The notes beneath the pieces were generated by a model. It saw only the letters and a list, made by a program, of their open reading frames with translations, had not been told where the DNA came from and searched no databases. From NCBI GenBank assembly GCA_014529385.2, contig CM043955.1, positions 154,347,640-154,411,639 of the forward strand: a DNA stretch of 64,000 nucleotides, written 5' to 3'. This DNA comes from Adiantum capillus-veneris. Taxonomy: Eukaryota > Streptophyta > Polypodiopsida > Polypodiales > Pteridaceae. A program made the position numbers and the translations under genes. Position 1 is the stretch's first letter. Each line of letters begins with the position of its first letter. Shown piece after piece: positions 10,261-20,036 of this stretch.

Positions 10261-11640
10261 TAAACATATTCTATACACCTAAAACAAGTCCGAAAATGAA
10301 TTTGGTAAAGTTTCGCCTTTCTGGCATCACTTCGTGCTTTGTTGACTCAAAAATCATCGATTTCTGTGACTACATGGCCTGTGGAGTTGATTAGTCACTT
10401 TTGAGGCTATGGACTTGTCCGCTACTACATCATCTTGAAGCAAGTCATCCAATTTTGGTTCATTTGGAGTCAATTTGACTTCACTTGTCAAATTTGACGC
10501 TTTGTAACCTTCGAGATGTTTTCTGCTTTTCGAGGGCTTAACTTTATTGATTTTATGAAACCAACCATATACATTGTGTATAGACCCGGTCTATAAGCTA
10601 TCTGTGGAGTTAGAATCCAATTATGACACCTCCCAAAAACCTAGCTTTTCTACTTGGGACCCCCCTCGACCTTTGTCGAATGGTCAACTGTTGATATATA
10701 AGTGTTCAATCATCTAGGGGCATGCTACAGTTCAAGTCTCGTCTGATTTGGTTGAGCTGACAGGCCGCTATGGTCAATTTATGGTCGTAGTTTTTCGTGC
10801 ACTGCTCGGATTCTAGGGTTTTTTCCAGGGGTTTAGACTAGCTACCGACCATACAGAATGGATCATTGATAAGTATAGAACTTACCCCTCATGTCTCGTG
10901 TGAGATGGCGTTGAAAACAGGCGACTGTGGACTCCAGAAAATGCGCGCGAAGAAGGTCGGAAATCTCTCTCTCCAAAGCCGATAAGTGGAAATGAGGTGA
11001 TTTTATCCTAACTTGGGTATCTATACTCGGACTTCCCGAACCATTTTTCTCCCAAATTCCCTGTTAGTCCTACTATGCCGTGAAATCTATGTTAGAGTCA
11101 AAAATTTCCCCAATCGGATTCCTGTAGTTCATTCTGCAAGAATTTTGCAAAAGTAGGTATGGCCGCCTAGTTTAGGCTTCCCGCATCTGTCTGCCGATTT
11201 GATTGAAATTTTTTGTGTATGTCCACCTTGTCCTTTTGATCATCAGCGCGTCTTTAGTTTTTCCATCTGAGCTCATTTGTTATTTATTATTTATTTTTGA
11301 CATGTTTATTGAAAAAAATCAATGAAAATAACAAAATGCACTAAAAAAGCAAAGTGGAAATCCAGTAATTTAAAAAATCCATTGAAAAACACATCTTTAT
11401 TATCTTTTGTTGGATTTCTCCATTTTTAAGTCTCAATATCAAGAAAAATGATGAAAAATAACCAAAAATGACTATTTTTTGATAGTATATACACTATTTA
11501 CACTCATCGGGGAGATATTATCAGTTAAATTTCCCCTGTTGATGATTTATAAGGGCATTATTAGGTAATTTTGCAAAAAATCACACGTTAACATTAAACT
11601 TTTTCCTCTCTCTTCAAACACTGCCCTTAATTACTTAGTT
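10260..11640. other. Unassigned, possibly the 3' LTR of element B
   Basis: There is no credible ORF. The stretch lies just beyond the polypurine-like tract of element B, so part of it should be the 3' LTR of B. A second copy for comparison is missing because the 5' half of B is lost. A TATATAAG string at about 10694 and an AT-rich block at 11280-11480 are visible. Confidence 0.35.
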
Positions 11641-11656
11641 CCCTTCCACCCCTCCT
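11641..11656 (-). other. Polypurine tract of element B
   Basis: The minus strand reads AGGAGGGGTGGAAGGG directly after the TAG that ends the last ORF of element B. This is the expected place for the plus-strand primer before a 3' LTR. Confidence 0.45.
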
Positions 11657-11984
11657 AGATGGCGTACTCTGGGATGACTGTGTGCATGGTTGAACAATCG
11701 TGTCTATGCATAGCCTTGGTTGGCTCTACCAAGATTTGAAGATCAATGCAGTTCAAACCATTATGATGTGCAAGAGTTGGATCTTGAGTAATTAACTCAA
11801 GGGTTTCTGATGTCGACGCTTTCTGATGCTGTCTTCCAAAGAGCAAATCTTCTAGCTTGTGTGCTCTTTTCTTGATTGTACCGTCAGGATGCTTTAGCAC
11901 GTTGATTTCCCGAGCTGTTGGTATCACTTGTGACTGTTGTCAAGCTTTTATACGCCATTGATATCTTGGTTTGTCTTGGTCAGA
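11655..11984 (-). pseudogene. Element B, C-terminal end of the post-integrase ORF
   Basis: The frame that runs leftward from 15684 to 15466 resumes here after the copia insertion. Across the junction it reads KTPPHH-SDQDKPRYQWRIK, then a stop, then VIPTAREINVLKHPDG and on to a TAG at 11655. The PRYQWRIK phrase matches the W-[VI]-x-K repeats upstream in B and in element A. It is the end of the long tail that follows the second protease-like domain. No enzymatic motif is seen. Confidence 0.55.
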
Positions 11985-11989
11985 ATGGT
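11985..11989. repeat. Target-site duplication of the copia element, left copy
   Basis: ATGGT, identical to 15461-15465 on the far side of the element. Confidence 0.85.
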
Positions 11990-12214
11990 TGTTGGAATTA
12001 GGGTTGCAGAGAAACGCACACAGCTTGGAGAAGACGAAGGAAGCTCAAGGCACACAATAGAGAGAGTGTTACTTAGTGTGAAATGGAAAGATAGATAGCC
12101 CTAGAGTGATGGGCGTATATACAATGCTCGGGGGAAAAAACCTCCTAAAGAGGGGAAAAATGCCCTGACGGTCCTAGTGTGTTCACACACATCATTACCC
12201 AAGGGCGGCAATGA
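11990..12214 (-). repeat. 3' LTR of the copia element
   Basis: This is the direct repeat of 15234-15460. It starts TGTTGGAATTAG and carries the same CACACACATCA phrase near its other end. The outer side abuts the ATGGT duplication. Confidence 0.88.
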
Positions 12215-12223
12215 TCCCCCCTT
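12215..12223 (-). other. Polypurine tract of the copia element
   Basis: AAGGGGGGA on the minus strand, next to the inner border of the 3' LTR. It is now fused to the RT-connection coding sequence because of the RNase H deletion. Confidence 0.7.
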
Positions 12224-12224
12224 G

Positions 12225-12430
12225 GAATAAAACAAGCCAAGATTTAAAGTGCCACTAAGGTAGCGAAAAATCCTCTTGACAGCTTGCCAATGCTTAGACC
12301 CTGGGCTATGCATAAATCTGCTAACCTATGAGACTGCAAATTGAATATCTGGCCGCGTGTTGCATACATAAATGAGGCATCCAATAGCAGTTTGGTAAAG
12401 AGTGACATCTGTAGGATCACCAGCATCATG
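12225..12430 (-). pseudogene. Copia RT connection region, RNase H deleted
   Basis: Two overlapping frames give the phrase that follows the RT palm in copia proteins: TRGQIFNLQSHRL in one frame (the TRPDI-x-FA region) and FMHSPGSKHWQAVKRIFRYL then LNLGLFYSK in another. The RNase H domain should follow within some 150 residues. Here coding runs straight into the polypurine tract at 12223, so RNase H has been deleted. Confidence 0.75.
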
Positions 12431-12550
12431 TAGACTCAATTTCAAACCTGTTTCCATGGGAGTGGCAATAGGTTTGCAATCCTCAAGTCCAAACTTACAT
12501 AGCAATGTCTCTATGTAACTTTTCTAACACAAGCCAATACCACCATCACA

Positions 12551-12976
12551 CTACTTAAACTGTATACCCAAGTAGTGATGCAACAGCCCCAAATATTTCA
12601 TCTTGAAAGTAGCATTCAAATCAGCCTTAAATTCAGCAATATGTCTCTCATTTGGTTCAGTGATCAGCAAATCATCTACATAAAGAACCACAATGAGAAG
12701 TACATCACCCTCACGCTTTACATACAATGTGCTTTCTGTTGGACTGTTATGAAAGCCTTGTTTAACCAAATGAGTGTCAGTTTTCTCATACCAAGCACGA
12801 GGAGATTTCTTCAACCCATACAAAGCCTTGTTACATTTGCACACTTTGTCCTCTTGTCCTTTCTTGATAAAACCGCAAGGCTGCGTTACATAAATTTCCT
12901 CAAATATGTCACCATTCAAGAAAACAGTAACAATGTCTGATTGATGTACAGAAAACTCACAGTAGTCATACGACAA
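12551..12976 (-). pseudogene. Copia reverse transcriptase core
   Basis: This is the palm of the copia RT. Phrases include EEIYVTQPCGF, LYGLKKSPRAWYEK and the catalytic LYVDDLLIT near residue 101, followed by KADLNATFKMKYLG. In motif A the usual Asp-Val-Lys-Thr-Ala-Phe-Leu pattern appears as SDIVTVFLNG. The domain synthesises cDNA from the element RNA. Frameshifts separate this piece from the RT start at 13015-13662 and from the connection region. Confidence 0.85.
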
Positions 12977-13014
12977 GTGAGAGCGAAAGTCTCTTCATAA
13001 TCTATGCCTTTTTG

Positions 13015-13662
13015 TTATGCATAACCCTTTGCAACAAGTCGAGCCTTATGGCGATTGATCTCACCATCCTGCTTGCATTTCAACTTGTAAACCCACTTTG
13101 TACCAATGGCCTTTTTGCCATGAGGCAAATCACATGAAGTCCATGTGTCATTTTCTATAAGTGCATCATATTCTGATTGCATGGCAGCCATCCAATTTTC
13201 TGAATTTTGTGCTTCATCAAAGGACAAAGGTTCCTCAACATCATGTAAGCTAGACACAACCAAACCATAACAATTTGATGCATAAGATGCATAGTGAGAG
13301 CCTGATCGAGTACGACTAGACAAAGGTGAATCCAATTTACTGTCACGCAAAGTGTGCACCAACCATTTTGGCATACCTCTAGCCTGCTCATTTTCAACCC
13401 TTTCCTCATCAAGTACATCATTTACATCTGCATCAGTAATAAGTTGGCATATAACATTTTTGGAAACCCCCATAGGCTGTACATTTGCCTCATTGGAATT
13501 TACAATCGAACTTCCACCACTGAAAAGAGGCAACAAAGTGTCATAAATGTTCTGTGAGCTTACATTATTGTCTCTAGTACATGACAGCAAGGACTGAACA
13601 GAATCTTCCACAAACACTACATCCCGTGAGACCAAAATACGCTTTGTTTGCGGATGATACAA
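13015..13662 (-). pseudogene. Copia integrase C-terminus and RT N-terminus
   Basis: The frame starts in the integrase tail (RILVSRDVVFVED, the usual phrase after the copia integrase core). It passes a variable linker and ends with the RT start: NWMAAMQSEYDALIENDTW, then the IGTKWVYKLK and KARLVAKGYA phrases. The break after KGYA is a frameshift or stop before the palm. Confidence 0.85.
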
Positions 13663-13734
13663 CCTTTAACCTTTTCTTTCAGCACTATAACCAACAAAAA
13701 TTCATTTGACAGCCTTATCATCCAATTTTCTGTG

Positions 13735-14100
13735 CTACACTTGTGGCACTAAACCATAAGTCAAACAGCCAAAAACATGCATGTGCTCAATAGATGGCTT
13801 TGTAGCATGCCACGCTTCATATGGAGTCATAGACTGCAACTCTTTCGTAGGACACCTGTTGAGTACATAAGTGGCACACATGACAGCCTTGAGCCAAAAC
13901 GAATGTGGTAAAGCTTGACTCTTGACCATACATCTTGCCATTTTAGTAAGAGATCTGTTTTTCCTCTCAGCAACACCATTTTGTTGAGGCGTATACGGCA
14001 CTGTACATTGATGTTTTATCCCACGACTAGCCAGAAATGCATTAAATTCATGAGAGATATACTCCCCCCTCGATCGGAACAGAGGGTGGCCATAGTACAT
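13735..14100 (-). pseudogene. Copia integrase catalytic core, C-terminal half
   Basis: This fragment shows the second half of the copia integrase: RSRGEYISHEFNAFL, GIKHQCTVPYTPQQNGVAERKNR with the catalytic Glu, SFWLKAVMCATYVLNR, and PYEAWHATKPSIEHMHVFGC. The first catalytic Asp lies in the 14196-14897 frame (LVHSDVCGPM). The Asp of the middle motif is not clear because the join is frameshifted (about 14100-14195). Confidence 0.85.
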
Positions 14101-14195
14101 TTCGGTACATTTTCAGCCATAGCCAGAAATTGTTTGAAGCACATAAAAACTTCGCAGAAATACCCATGTATTCCTGGAGTAATCATCAATGAAAG

Positions 14196-14897
14196 TCACG
14201 AAGTAAGGTCATTTCCCAAGAACGGAGTTTGCATGGGTCCACAAACGTCACTGTGCACGAGATGCAACCTACACGTGGCCCTAACTGAACCATCCTTTGG
14301 AAACTTAGAACGCTGCATTTTACCCAAAATACAGCCTTCACAAACATGTTTGACAGGTGCTTCAAGAGGCGACAAAGAAGCAACCATATCAGATTTCTGC
14401 AAACACAGCAAACTGGCAAAATTCAGATGACCAAAACGTGCATGCCAAAGTTTTGCATCTAAAATAGCCCTTGAATCTACAACTGCATTTGCAAAATTTT
14501 GTCCACACTTGTCATACAAAGTGAGCTTATACAACACACGGCACAAAAGCTCAGATGGAACAATTTCATCACCAAAATTGAGATCATGAACTATACATCT
14601 GTCATCCAAAAATTTGACTACAAGTCCAACTCTAGCAAGTGCAGATATACAGACAAAAGATTCTTCTTGATCCCAGGTACATAAAGTGCATCGACAAGTG
14701 TGAAAATAACTTCCGTTTGCAACAGTAAGCACAATCTTTCCAACTCCTTGAACTGGATAAGAGGCATTGTTGGCACAAGTGACTGAATTCCCATGAGGGA
14801 CAAACTCGAGAGAGGTGAACAATTCACAATGTGAGGTAATGTGCTTTGTTGCACCACTGTCAAAATACCACACATGTGAATCTATAGCAATTGACAA
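14196..14897 (-). pseudogene. Copia protease, pre-integrase domain and integrase start
   Basis: The 233-residue frame opens with the retropepsin active-site phrase WYFDSGATKHIT (Asp about residue 14). It contains the pre-integrase zinc region LWHARFGHLNFASL followed by CEGCILGKMQRSKFP, and ends in the integrase start LVHSDVCGPM. It encodes polyprotein cleavage and integrase zinc binding. A short Lys/Ser/Thr-rich segment upstream (to about 15060) is all that remains of the gag side. Confidence 0.88.
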
Positions 14898-15219
14898 GCA
14901 TGCATCATGGACAGCAGGATTGTAAGTGCGCTCTACACTAAAACCCCATTCTGCATCAACATCAGCATCACGGACTCCTTTTATAGAAGACTCAACAATG
15001 GCTGCATTTGTAGTGGAACCAGCATTTGCAGTGGAACCACCCTCTTTCTTCTTAGTGGAAGCGGAGGTCGAAATGAGCCCGAATCAGAAATTTGAGCAGA
15101 CTGTGCTCTACTAGCTCTCCCAAAATATTAGTCGACCAACGAATGCTTGCCAAACCTCACTAAAATCGGAGAAAGTGATGTTGGAGCTGCTGCCGACTAA
15201 GCTCGGGAGGATGCAACCT

Positions 15220-15231
15220 GCTCTAATACCA
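15220..15231 (-). other. Primer-binding site of the copia element (initiator-Met tRNA type)
   Basis: The minus strand reads TGGTATTAGAGC two bases inside the 5' LTR. The plant consensus TGGTATCAGAGC, complementary to initiator-Met tRNA, differs at one base. Confidence 0.85.
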
Positions 15232-15233
15232 AT

Positions 15234-15460
15234 TGTTGGAATTAGGGTTGTAGAGAAACACACACAGCTTGGAGAAGACGAAGGAAGTTCAAGGCACACA
15301 ATAGAGAGAGTGTTACTTAGTGTGCAATGGAAAGATAGATAGCCCTAGAGTGATGGTCGTATATACAATGCTCGGAGGAAAAAATCTCCTAAAGAGGGAA
15401 AAAATGCCCCGGCGGTCCTAGTATGTTCACACACATCACTACCACATGTATATGGCAACA
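15234..15460 (-). repeat. 5' LTR of the copia element
   Basis: A 227-bp LTR starting TGTTGGAATTAG and ending GGCAACA on the plus strand. It is followed by the ATGGT duplication at 15461-15465. Confidence 0.9.
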
Positions 15461-15465
15461 ATGGT

Positions 15466-15684
15466 GTGGTGGAGTCTTTTGAGACTTAACTCTCCATTGC
15501 TTGATTGGTTGGACGGTTTGCGGAGAAGATAAGTGCTCCTTTTTCTTCCAAATCCATTTTGTGTTAGGTTGCTTGCTCGAAGATACTCCTCTTTGTGTTT
15601 TGAACCTTGGAACCATCTTCGGTATAGTAGATGATGCTTTGGGCACCAAAATTCGAATCAGCTTTTCCTTAAGCTGTGCTTTTG
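15466..15684 (-). pseudogene. Element B, middle of the post-integrase ORF
   Basis: The minus-strand frame reads from the GTACC site of the element A insertion (…WVP-KAQLKEKLIR) through FKTQRGVSSSKQ and TKWIWKKKEH to KTPPHH at the copia insertion. The codon before GTACC is found on the other side of element A at 29714 (GVRQIWV…). The same protein is thus spliced in the genome across 14 kb. It is the basic, W-x-x-K-repeat tail behind the second protease-like domain, like the corresponding region of element A. Confidence 0.65.
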
Positions 15685-15689
15685 GTACC

Positions 15690-16352
<663 letters not shown>

Positions 16353-16366
16353 TGCCCCCCTTCCTT
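16353..16366 (-). other. Polypurine tract of element A
   Basis: The minus strand reads AAGGAAGGGGGGCA and directly abuts the 3' LTR start. Confidence 0.8.
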
Positions 16367-17725
16367 ATGTAGATTCCGTCCTCGGAAGCTATTGAGTTGA
16401 AGCTCGCTCGTCGAGGTGGAAGAGCATTGGAGATGAATGTCCTTAGCCTTCTTCAGTCACTGCAAAATCAAACAACATTGGCACAGTAATTGCATTCTCA
16501 TAAGTGATTAAAAAGCATATGCAGTTTTAGAAAGACAAATTGATTGGTAAAAGAATTTCAAACAATTTGTCAGCAATGAACATTAAATTGCAATGTAATC
16601 AAATGCATAAACAGATGTAAAGGTAAAAAATTAAACAAGTCTGGGGTCGCTAATTTGACGGTCGAAAGGCACTAGAGATCGAATATTAATACCATGGGTA
16701 AGCTTCTTAATTTTCTGTGGTCCATTAAGTTGTTTAATCGCGAGAGCCAAGTATTCATGTTCGAGGGCTGACTAGAGGCTATATCTAGAAGACCTTGTAG
16801 TTAAGCTACCATAAAAGGAATTTCTCATGAAATCATCGCCTGACTGATTACTTTTTCTTTGACCCCCCAAATTCTTTTCACAGTGATTCAATTTTGATGT
16901 GTGTGCTTATTTTGTATGCCTTGGGTTTTTTGCTTTTCAAGAAAAAGCGCCCATACTGGGAACCTCTAGGGCTCTAGTACCATAGGCGATACATGTGAGT
17001 GAAGTACCCAATCAAGCTGAGATTTCTCTTCCAACTTAAGATTTTACAATGTGGCACTTTGATTTTTTGTTTGTTCATTTTCATCATTTTAATTTTGTAA
17101 CTTTGGGGGGTCATATAACACTGATACACCTCCCCAGGCTCATCACACTAGTAAACTCCCTTTATAATACTTAAGCTAAAGGTCAATAGGGTCAAGCCCA
17201 CTAGAAAGCCCTAGTACATTTCACACAATGCTGCCTAAATCGGATTAAGAACCTAAGTAACCATTAATTATTAGGAAGGAATTCCCCATGGTATTAAGAG
17301 AAGATCTCTAACACCTAACTTGGTTAAACTAGCTTAGTCGGACTGCTTGATTTTTAAACCTAGACAAGTGATTATGACAAAAAATTACATTGAATTATAT
17401 GTTTGTTACTAAGCAAATGTGTTGGATATTATGCTACCAATCACAATCAAAGCAGACAATCATAGATGCAAAAAAGATAAGGGACAATGCTAATGGACAA
17501 GAAACACCTGTTTGTGTGGATAGTGGCGCTTGATCTAAAGTGTGAACGAGAGAAAGGTTCCATGAAGGTCCAAATCCTATCAATAGCAACACGCTCCTAT
17601 ACACACTAGGAAACAAAAGGAATACCTCCAGGAGGCACATTAGTCGGAAAAGGTACCAACACTTATTGAACACAACAAAAAACATAAGGAACCCTAACCT
17701 AATTAGTTGCACTCCACCTAGTGAG
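16367..17725. other. Non-coding 3' stretch of element A
   Basis: About 1.3 kb between the last ORF and the polypurine tract has only short, unconvincing frames on either strand. Long non-coding 3' regions are common in large gypsy elements. Confidence 0.5.
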
Positions 17726-18184
17726 TCAAGTGAATAGGATATTGTAGAGGTTGGGGGGAAACCCTAAGGCTAAACCCCTATCCTCGTCGTCGAGATAAAC
17801 AAAGTCATCATCCATGAGACCATATGCGCCATCCGTGTAGTCCTGTAAATTTTCTTCTTCATCATAGGTGCCCATGTTTACTAAGAATGTCACTAGACGC
17901 CTATAGTCATCTTGGTCAAAAGGGTAGGCTTGTGCAATGGGAGAAACGCTCTCTACTAAGTATGGATCAGACGTGGTCAAGAGACGTACCAGCCATTCTA
18001 ACTCCTCAAAATTCCTCTGACATGCTAGCGTACCTATCAAATCCCATTCACGTGCAAGCACTGGAAAGACCATGTGAAATATTTGTGAAAAGTAACGAGG
18101 GTACCTCTCACCCAAGGCAGGAGTGGATGACTCTAGCGTACTAGCCATATCTGTAGACGCAAATAGATGATGGTTAGAGTGCAA
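17726..18184 (-). CDS. Extra 152-residue acidic ORF at the 3' end of element A
   Basis: An intact frame encodes an acidic protein, strongest at the end (DEEENLQDY and DDDFVYLDDED around residues 107-137). The middle is more hydrophobic (IFHMVFPVLAREWDLIGTL) and could form helices. It has no zinc knuckle, protease motif or clear transmembrane segment, so it does not look like an envelope protein. It follows the 18396 ORF on the same strand in a region where large plant gypsy elements often carry extra ORFs. Function unknown. Its intactness in a moderately damaged element suggests either recent insertion or selection. Confidence 0.5.
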   Translation of the reverse strand: MHSNHHLFASTDMASTLESSTPALGERYPRYFSQIFHMVFPVLAREWDLIGTLACQRNFEELEWLVRLLTTSDPYLVESVSPIAQAYPFDQDDYRRLVTFLVNMGTYDEEENLQDYTDGAYGLMDDDFVYLDDEDRGLALGFPPNLYNILFT

Positions 18185-18395
18185 ATATTACAAGGGTCGT
18201 GTTCTTGTGCATAATTTGTTTTTATGATTTTGTGTTATGGCTCTTGCTCTTTTACTTTTTTATCTTGTTTTTGTGAGTATAAGGCTTTATATATACATTC
18301 CCTAAGATTGGAGATTAAGGGGTCAGGGGGAAAGGTTGAGAGGAAAGTGAGTGAGTGATGATTGTCAGCAAACACTCCCCCCTTCCTTGGGTAGA

Positions 18396-19688
18396 TCATA
18401 CCGTTTGAAATAAGCTCGTCACCCTTTGAAACCAATTATTCCAGTTGGTAGTAGGTGAGGATTTTTGCCAGTAGTTTTCTATTACCCTAGGTGCCTCTTC
18501 AAGTTGCAAGGGTGGTAAGGTACTCTCCCAGGATCGAACTTGAAGTGGTTCATCAGGTGATTCTTGAACACTGGGAGGTGTGGATTCTTTTGTAGCTTCA
18601 TGAAGGTCCACTACTATAGATGGAGGTTGTGTAGAAGCTTTTACCTCTATGGATGTATTACATGAGGAGCTAGAAGCTTCATGGAACTCCCCCCTTCCTG
18701 AGCTAGGTGGAATAAATTGGTTTTGCCTTGGAGCCCAAACTAGCTCTGGACTAGGTGTGTAGCATTCTCTGATCTTTCCCTTCCCACGGTTTTCCATTGT
18801 CTTTAGCGTTACACTGTTTGACTCATATGGGTTTGTTGTCGATAGGGAAGGACACATTTTACGTTTACGTACCCAAATTTGCTCATTTCCATCATAGTAG
18901 CCTTGGGTTTCTAATAGTCGTTTTGGAATCCATCGTGATTTGGTCTTGAATCTCCTAGAGCGCGCTCTTGGTTCTCCAGGGAAATTTTTTCTTGAAATGG
19001 ATGGGAGGGTTGAGGTAGTTGGAAGTAAGGCCTTGGGGACCCATTGATATGTACTCTTAGGTCTTGCAGGTTGAGTACTTGCAATATTACTGCTTGCTGC
19101 AACTACAAGTGTTGAAGTGCTAGGTTCATGGGTAGCCGGCAAAGACGAGTTAACCACCTTGGCTTGTGAATGTTGGCTATCCTTCAACTTTGCTAGAGTT
19201 TGCAACGTAGGTGACTTTGCTTGAATGATAGGGGTAAGAGTCGGTGGTCGCGTCGTGACACTACCAATATCCCAATCAATAGTGCATTTGGTTGCCAACA
19301 TCCACGTGCATCCCAGGTTTACGTTGCCTTCCATAGCTCCCGCGGGCATGACTAGAAACCTCTGCACTATGCTTCCATTGTCATAGACAACAGGGGTCTG
19401 AAGGACTCCAAGAATAGCAGTTTTCTTTTTATTATTGCCCTTGACTTGCATCGTACTCGGGGATAGGGTCGGTTTCCCTAATTGACACCAAACTCCATAG
19501 GATAACAAATTGTGTTTAGCTCCCGTATCTAATAAGGCATTGTATAGTACTTTCCCATAGGGGCTATTTAGCTCAATTGGGTATCGTAGAGGTCGCTCAG
19601 ATTCTAATGAGTCGTCATCTATGTCCTCGAAAAATGCTTGCGTGATTCCCAGATTAGCCTCTCGTTGGCGTCTAAGACGTTGTTGTCG
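18396..19688 (-). CDS. Element A second retropepsin-like domain with long basic tail, fused in frame to pol
   Basis: The frame continues directly from the integrase ORF after one TAA (19689-19691): RQQRLRRQREANLGITQAF, then an acidic patch, then the retropepsin active-site phrase NALLDTGAKHNLLS (Asp codon 19527-19529). The later NLGCTWMLATKCTIDWD matches the ILG-x2-W region that ends a retropepsin. The domain spans about residues 35-140 of this segment. It is followed by a ~290-residue Ser/Thr/Pro-rich, basic tail containing YQWVPK, SRWIPK, QIWVRK and LVWAPR, a loose W-[VI]-P-K repeat. Retropepsins normally sit between gag and RT; this copy lies after integrase and keeps the catalytic DTG. 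Element B shows the same architecture. The first methionine is at 19508, inside the domain, so translation must come by read-through or from a lost upstream start. Confidence 0.75.
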   Translation of the reverse strand, partial: RQQRLRRQREANLGITQAFFEDIDDDSLESERPLRYPIELNSPYGKVLYNALLDTGAKHNLLSYGVWCQLGKPTLSPSTMQVKGNNKKKTAILGVLQTPVVYDNGSIVQRFLVMPAGAMEGNVNLGCTWMLATKCTIDWDIGSVTTRPPTLTPIIQAKSPTLQTLAKLKDSQHSQAKVVNSSLPATHEPSTSTLVVAASSNIASTQPARPKSTYQWVPKALLPTTSTLPSISRKNFPGEPRARSRRFKTKSRWIPKRLLETQGYYDGNEQIWVRKRKMCPSLSTTNPYESNSVTLKTMENRGKGKIRECYTPSPELVWAPRQNQFIPPSSGRGEFHEASSSSCNTSIEVKASTQPPSIVVDLHEATKESTPPSVQESPDEPLQVRSWESTLPPLQLEEAPRVIENYWQKSSPTTNWNNWFQRVTSLFQTV

Positions 19689-20027
19689 TTATCGAGCCTC
19701 AACTCTTGCTTGGATTTTTCTAAGCTCTACTTGTTCCTTGGCAGCCTTCTTTTGATGGATAGCTTGCAACTCTTTCTGGCTTAGAGGATCATAATATCTT
19801 TTGAATTTACTCCCATTAAGGAATCCAATGGTTTCAACTCCATCTAGAGTCTCCACACGAATGGTCCCTTGCGGGGTAATTTCACACACTCGATATGGTC
19901 CCTTACCAGCGTATTTCAATTTCTTCTTTTGATTACGTACCCCGTACATAAGAACTTTATCATTAACCTTGATGTCTTTATCCTTTAAATGGCTATCAAA
20001 CCACTTCTTTCTCCTATCCTTCTCCAC
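19689..20027 (-). CDS. Element A integrase C-terminal domain
   Basis: The 112-residue frame carries the usual gypsy integrase tail: KDIKVNDKVLMYG, GPYRVCEITPQGTIRVETLDG (a small beta-barrel-type, DNA-binding region) and NGSKFKRYYDPLS, then a Lys/Gln/Glu-rich helix. It ends with TAA at 19689-19691, after which the same frame reads on into the second protease-like domain. A stop and short gap separate it from the catalytic core upstream. Confidence 0.8.
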   Translation of the reverse strand: MEKDRRKKWFDSHLKDKDIKVNDKVLMYGVRNQKKKLKYAGKGPYRVCEITPQGTIRVETLDGVETIGFLNGSKFKRYYDPLSQKELQAIHQKKAAKEQVELRKIQARVEAR

Positions 20028-20036
20028 TAGAGCATT

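Larger units (their letters stand above)
11990..15460 (-). mobile_element. Defective Ty1/copia element inserted in element B
   Basis: The element has ~225-bp LTRs at both ends, an initiator-Met-type primer-binding site, a polypurine tract and a 5-bp target duplication (ATGGT). The LTRs differ at about a dozen visible positions, so the insertion is not recent. Domain order from right to left is protease, pre-integrase zinc region, integrase and RT, the copia order. At 3.47 kb it is short: most of gag is missing between the primer-binding site and protease, and the RNase H domain is missing between RT and the polypurine tract. Remaining frames carry several frameshifts. Confidence 0.9.

Noticed and set aside
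17726-18184. Envelope-like gene in element A
   Set aside because: No signal peptide, transmembrane segment or cleavage-like site can be seen.
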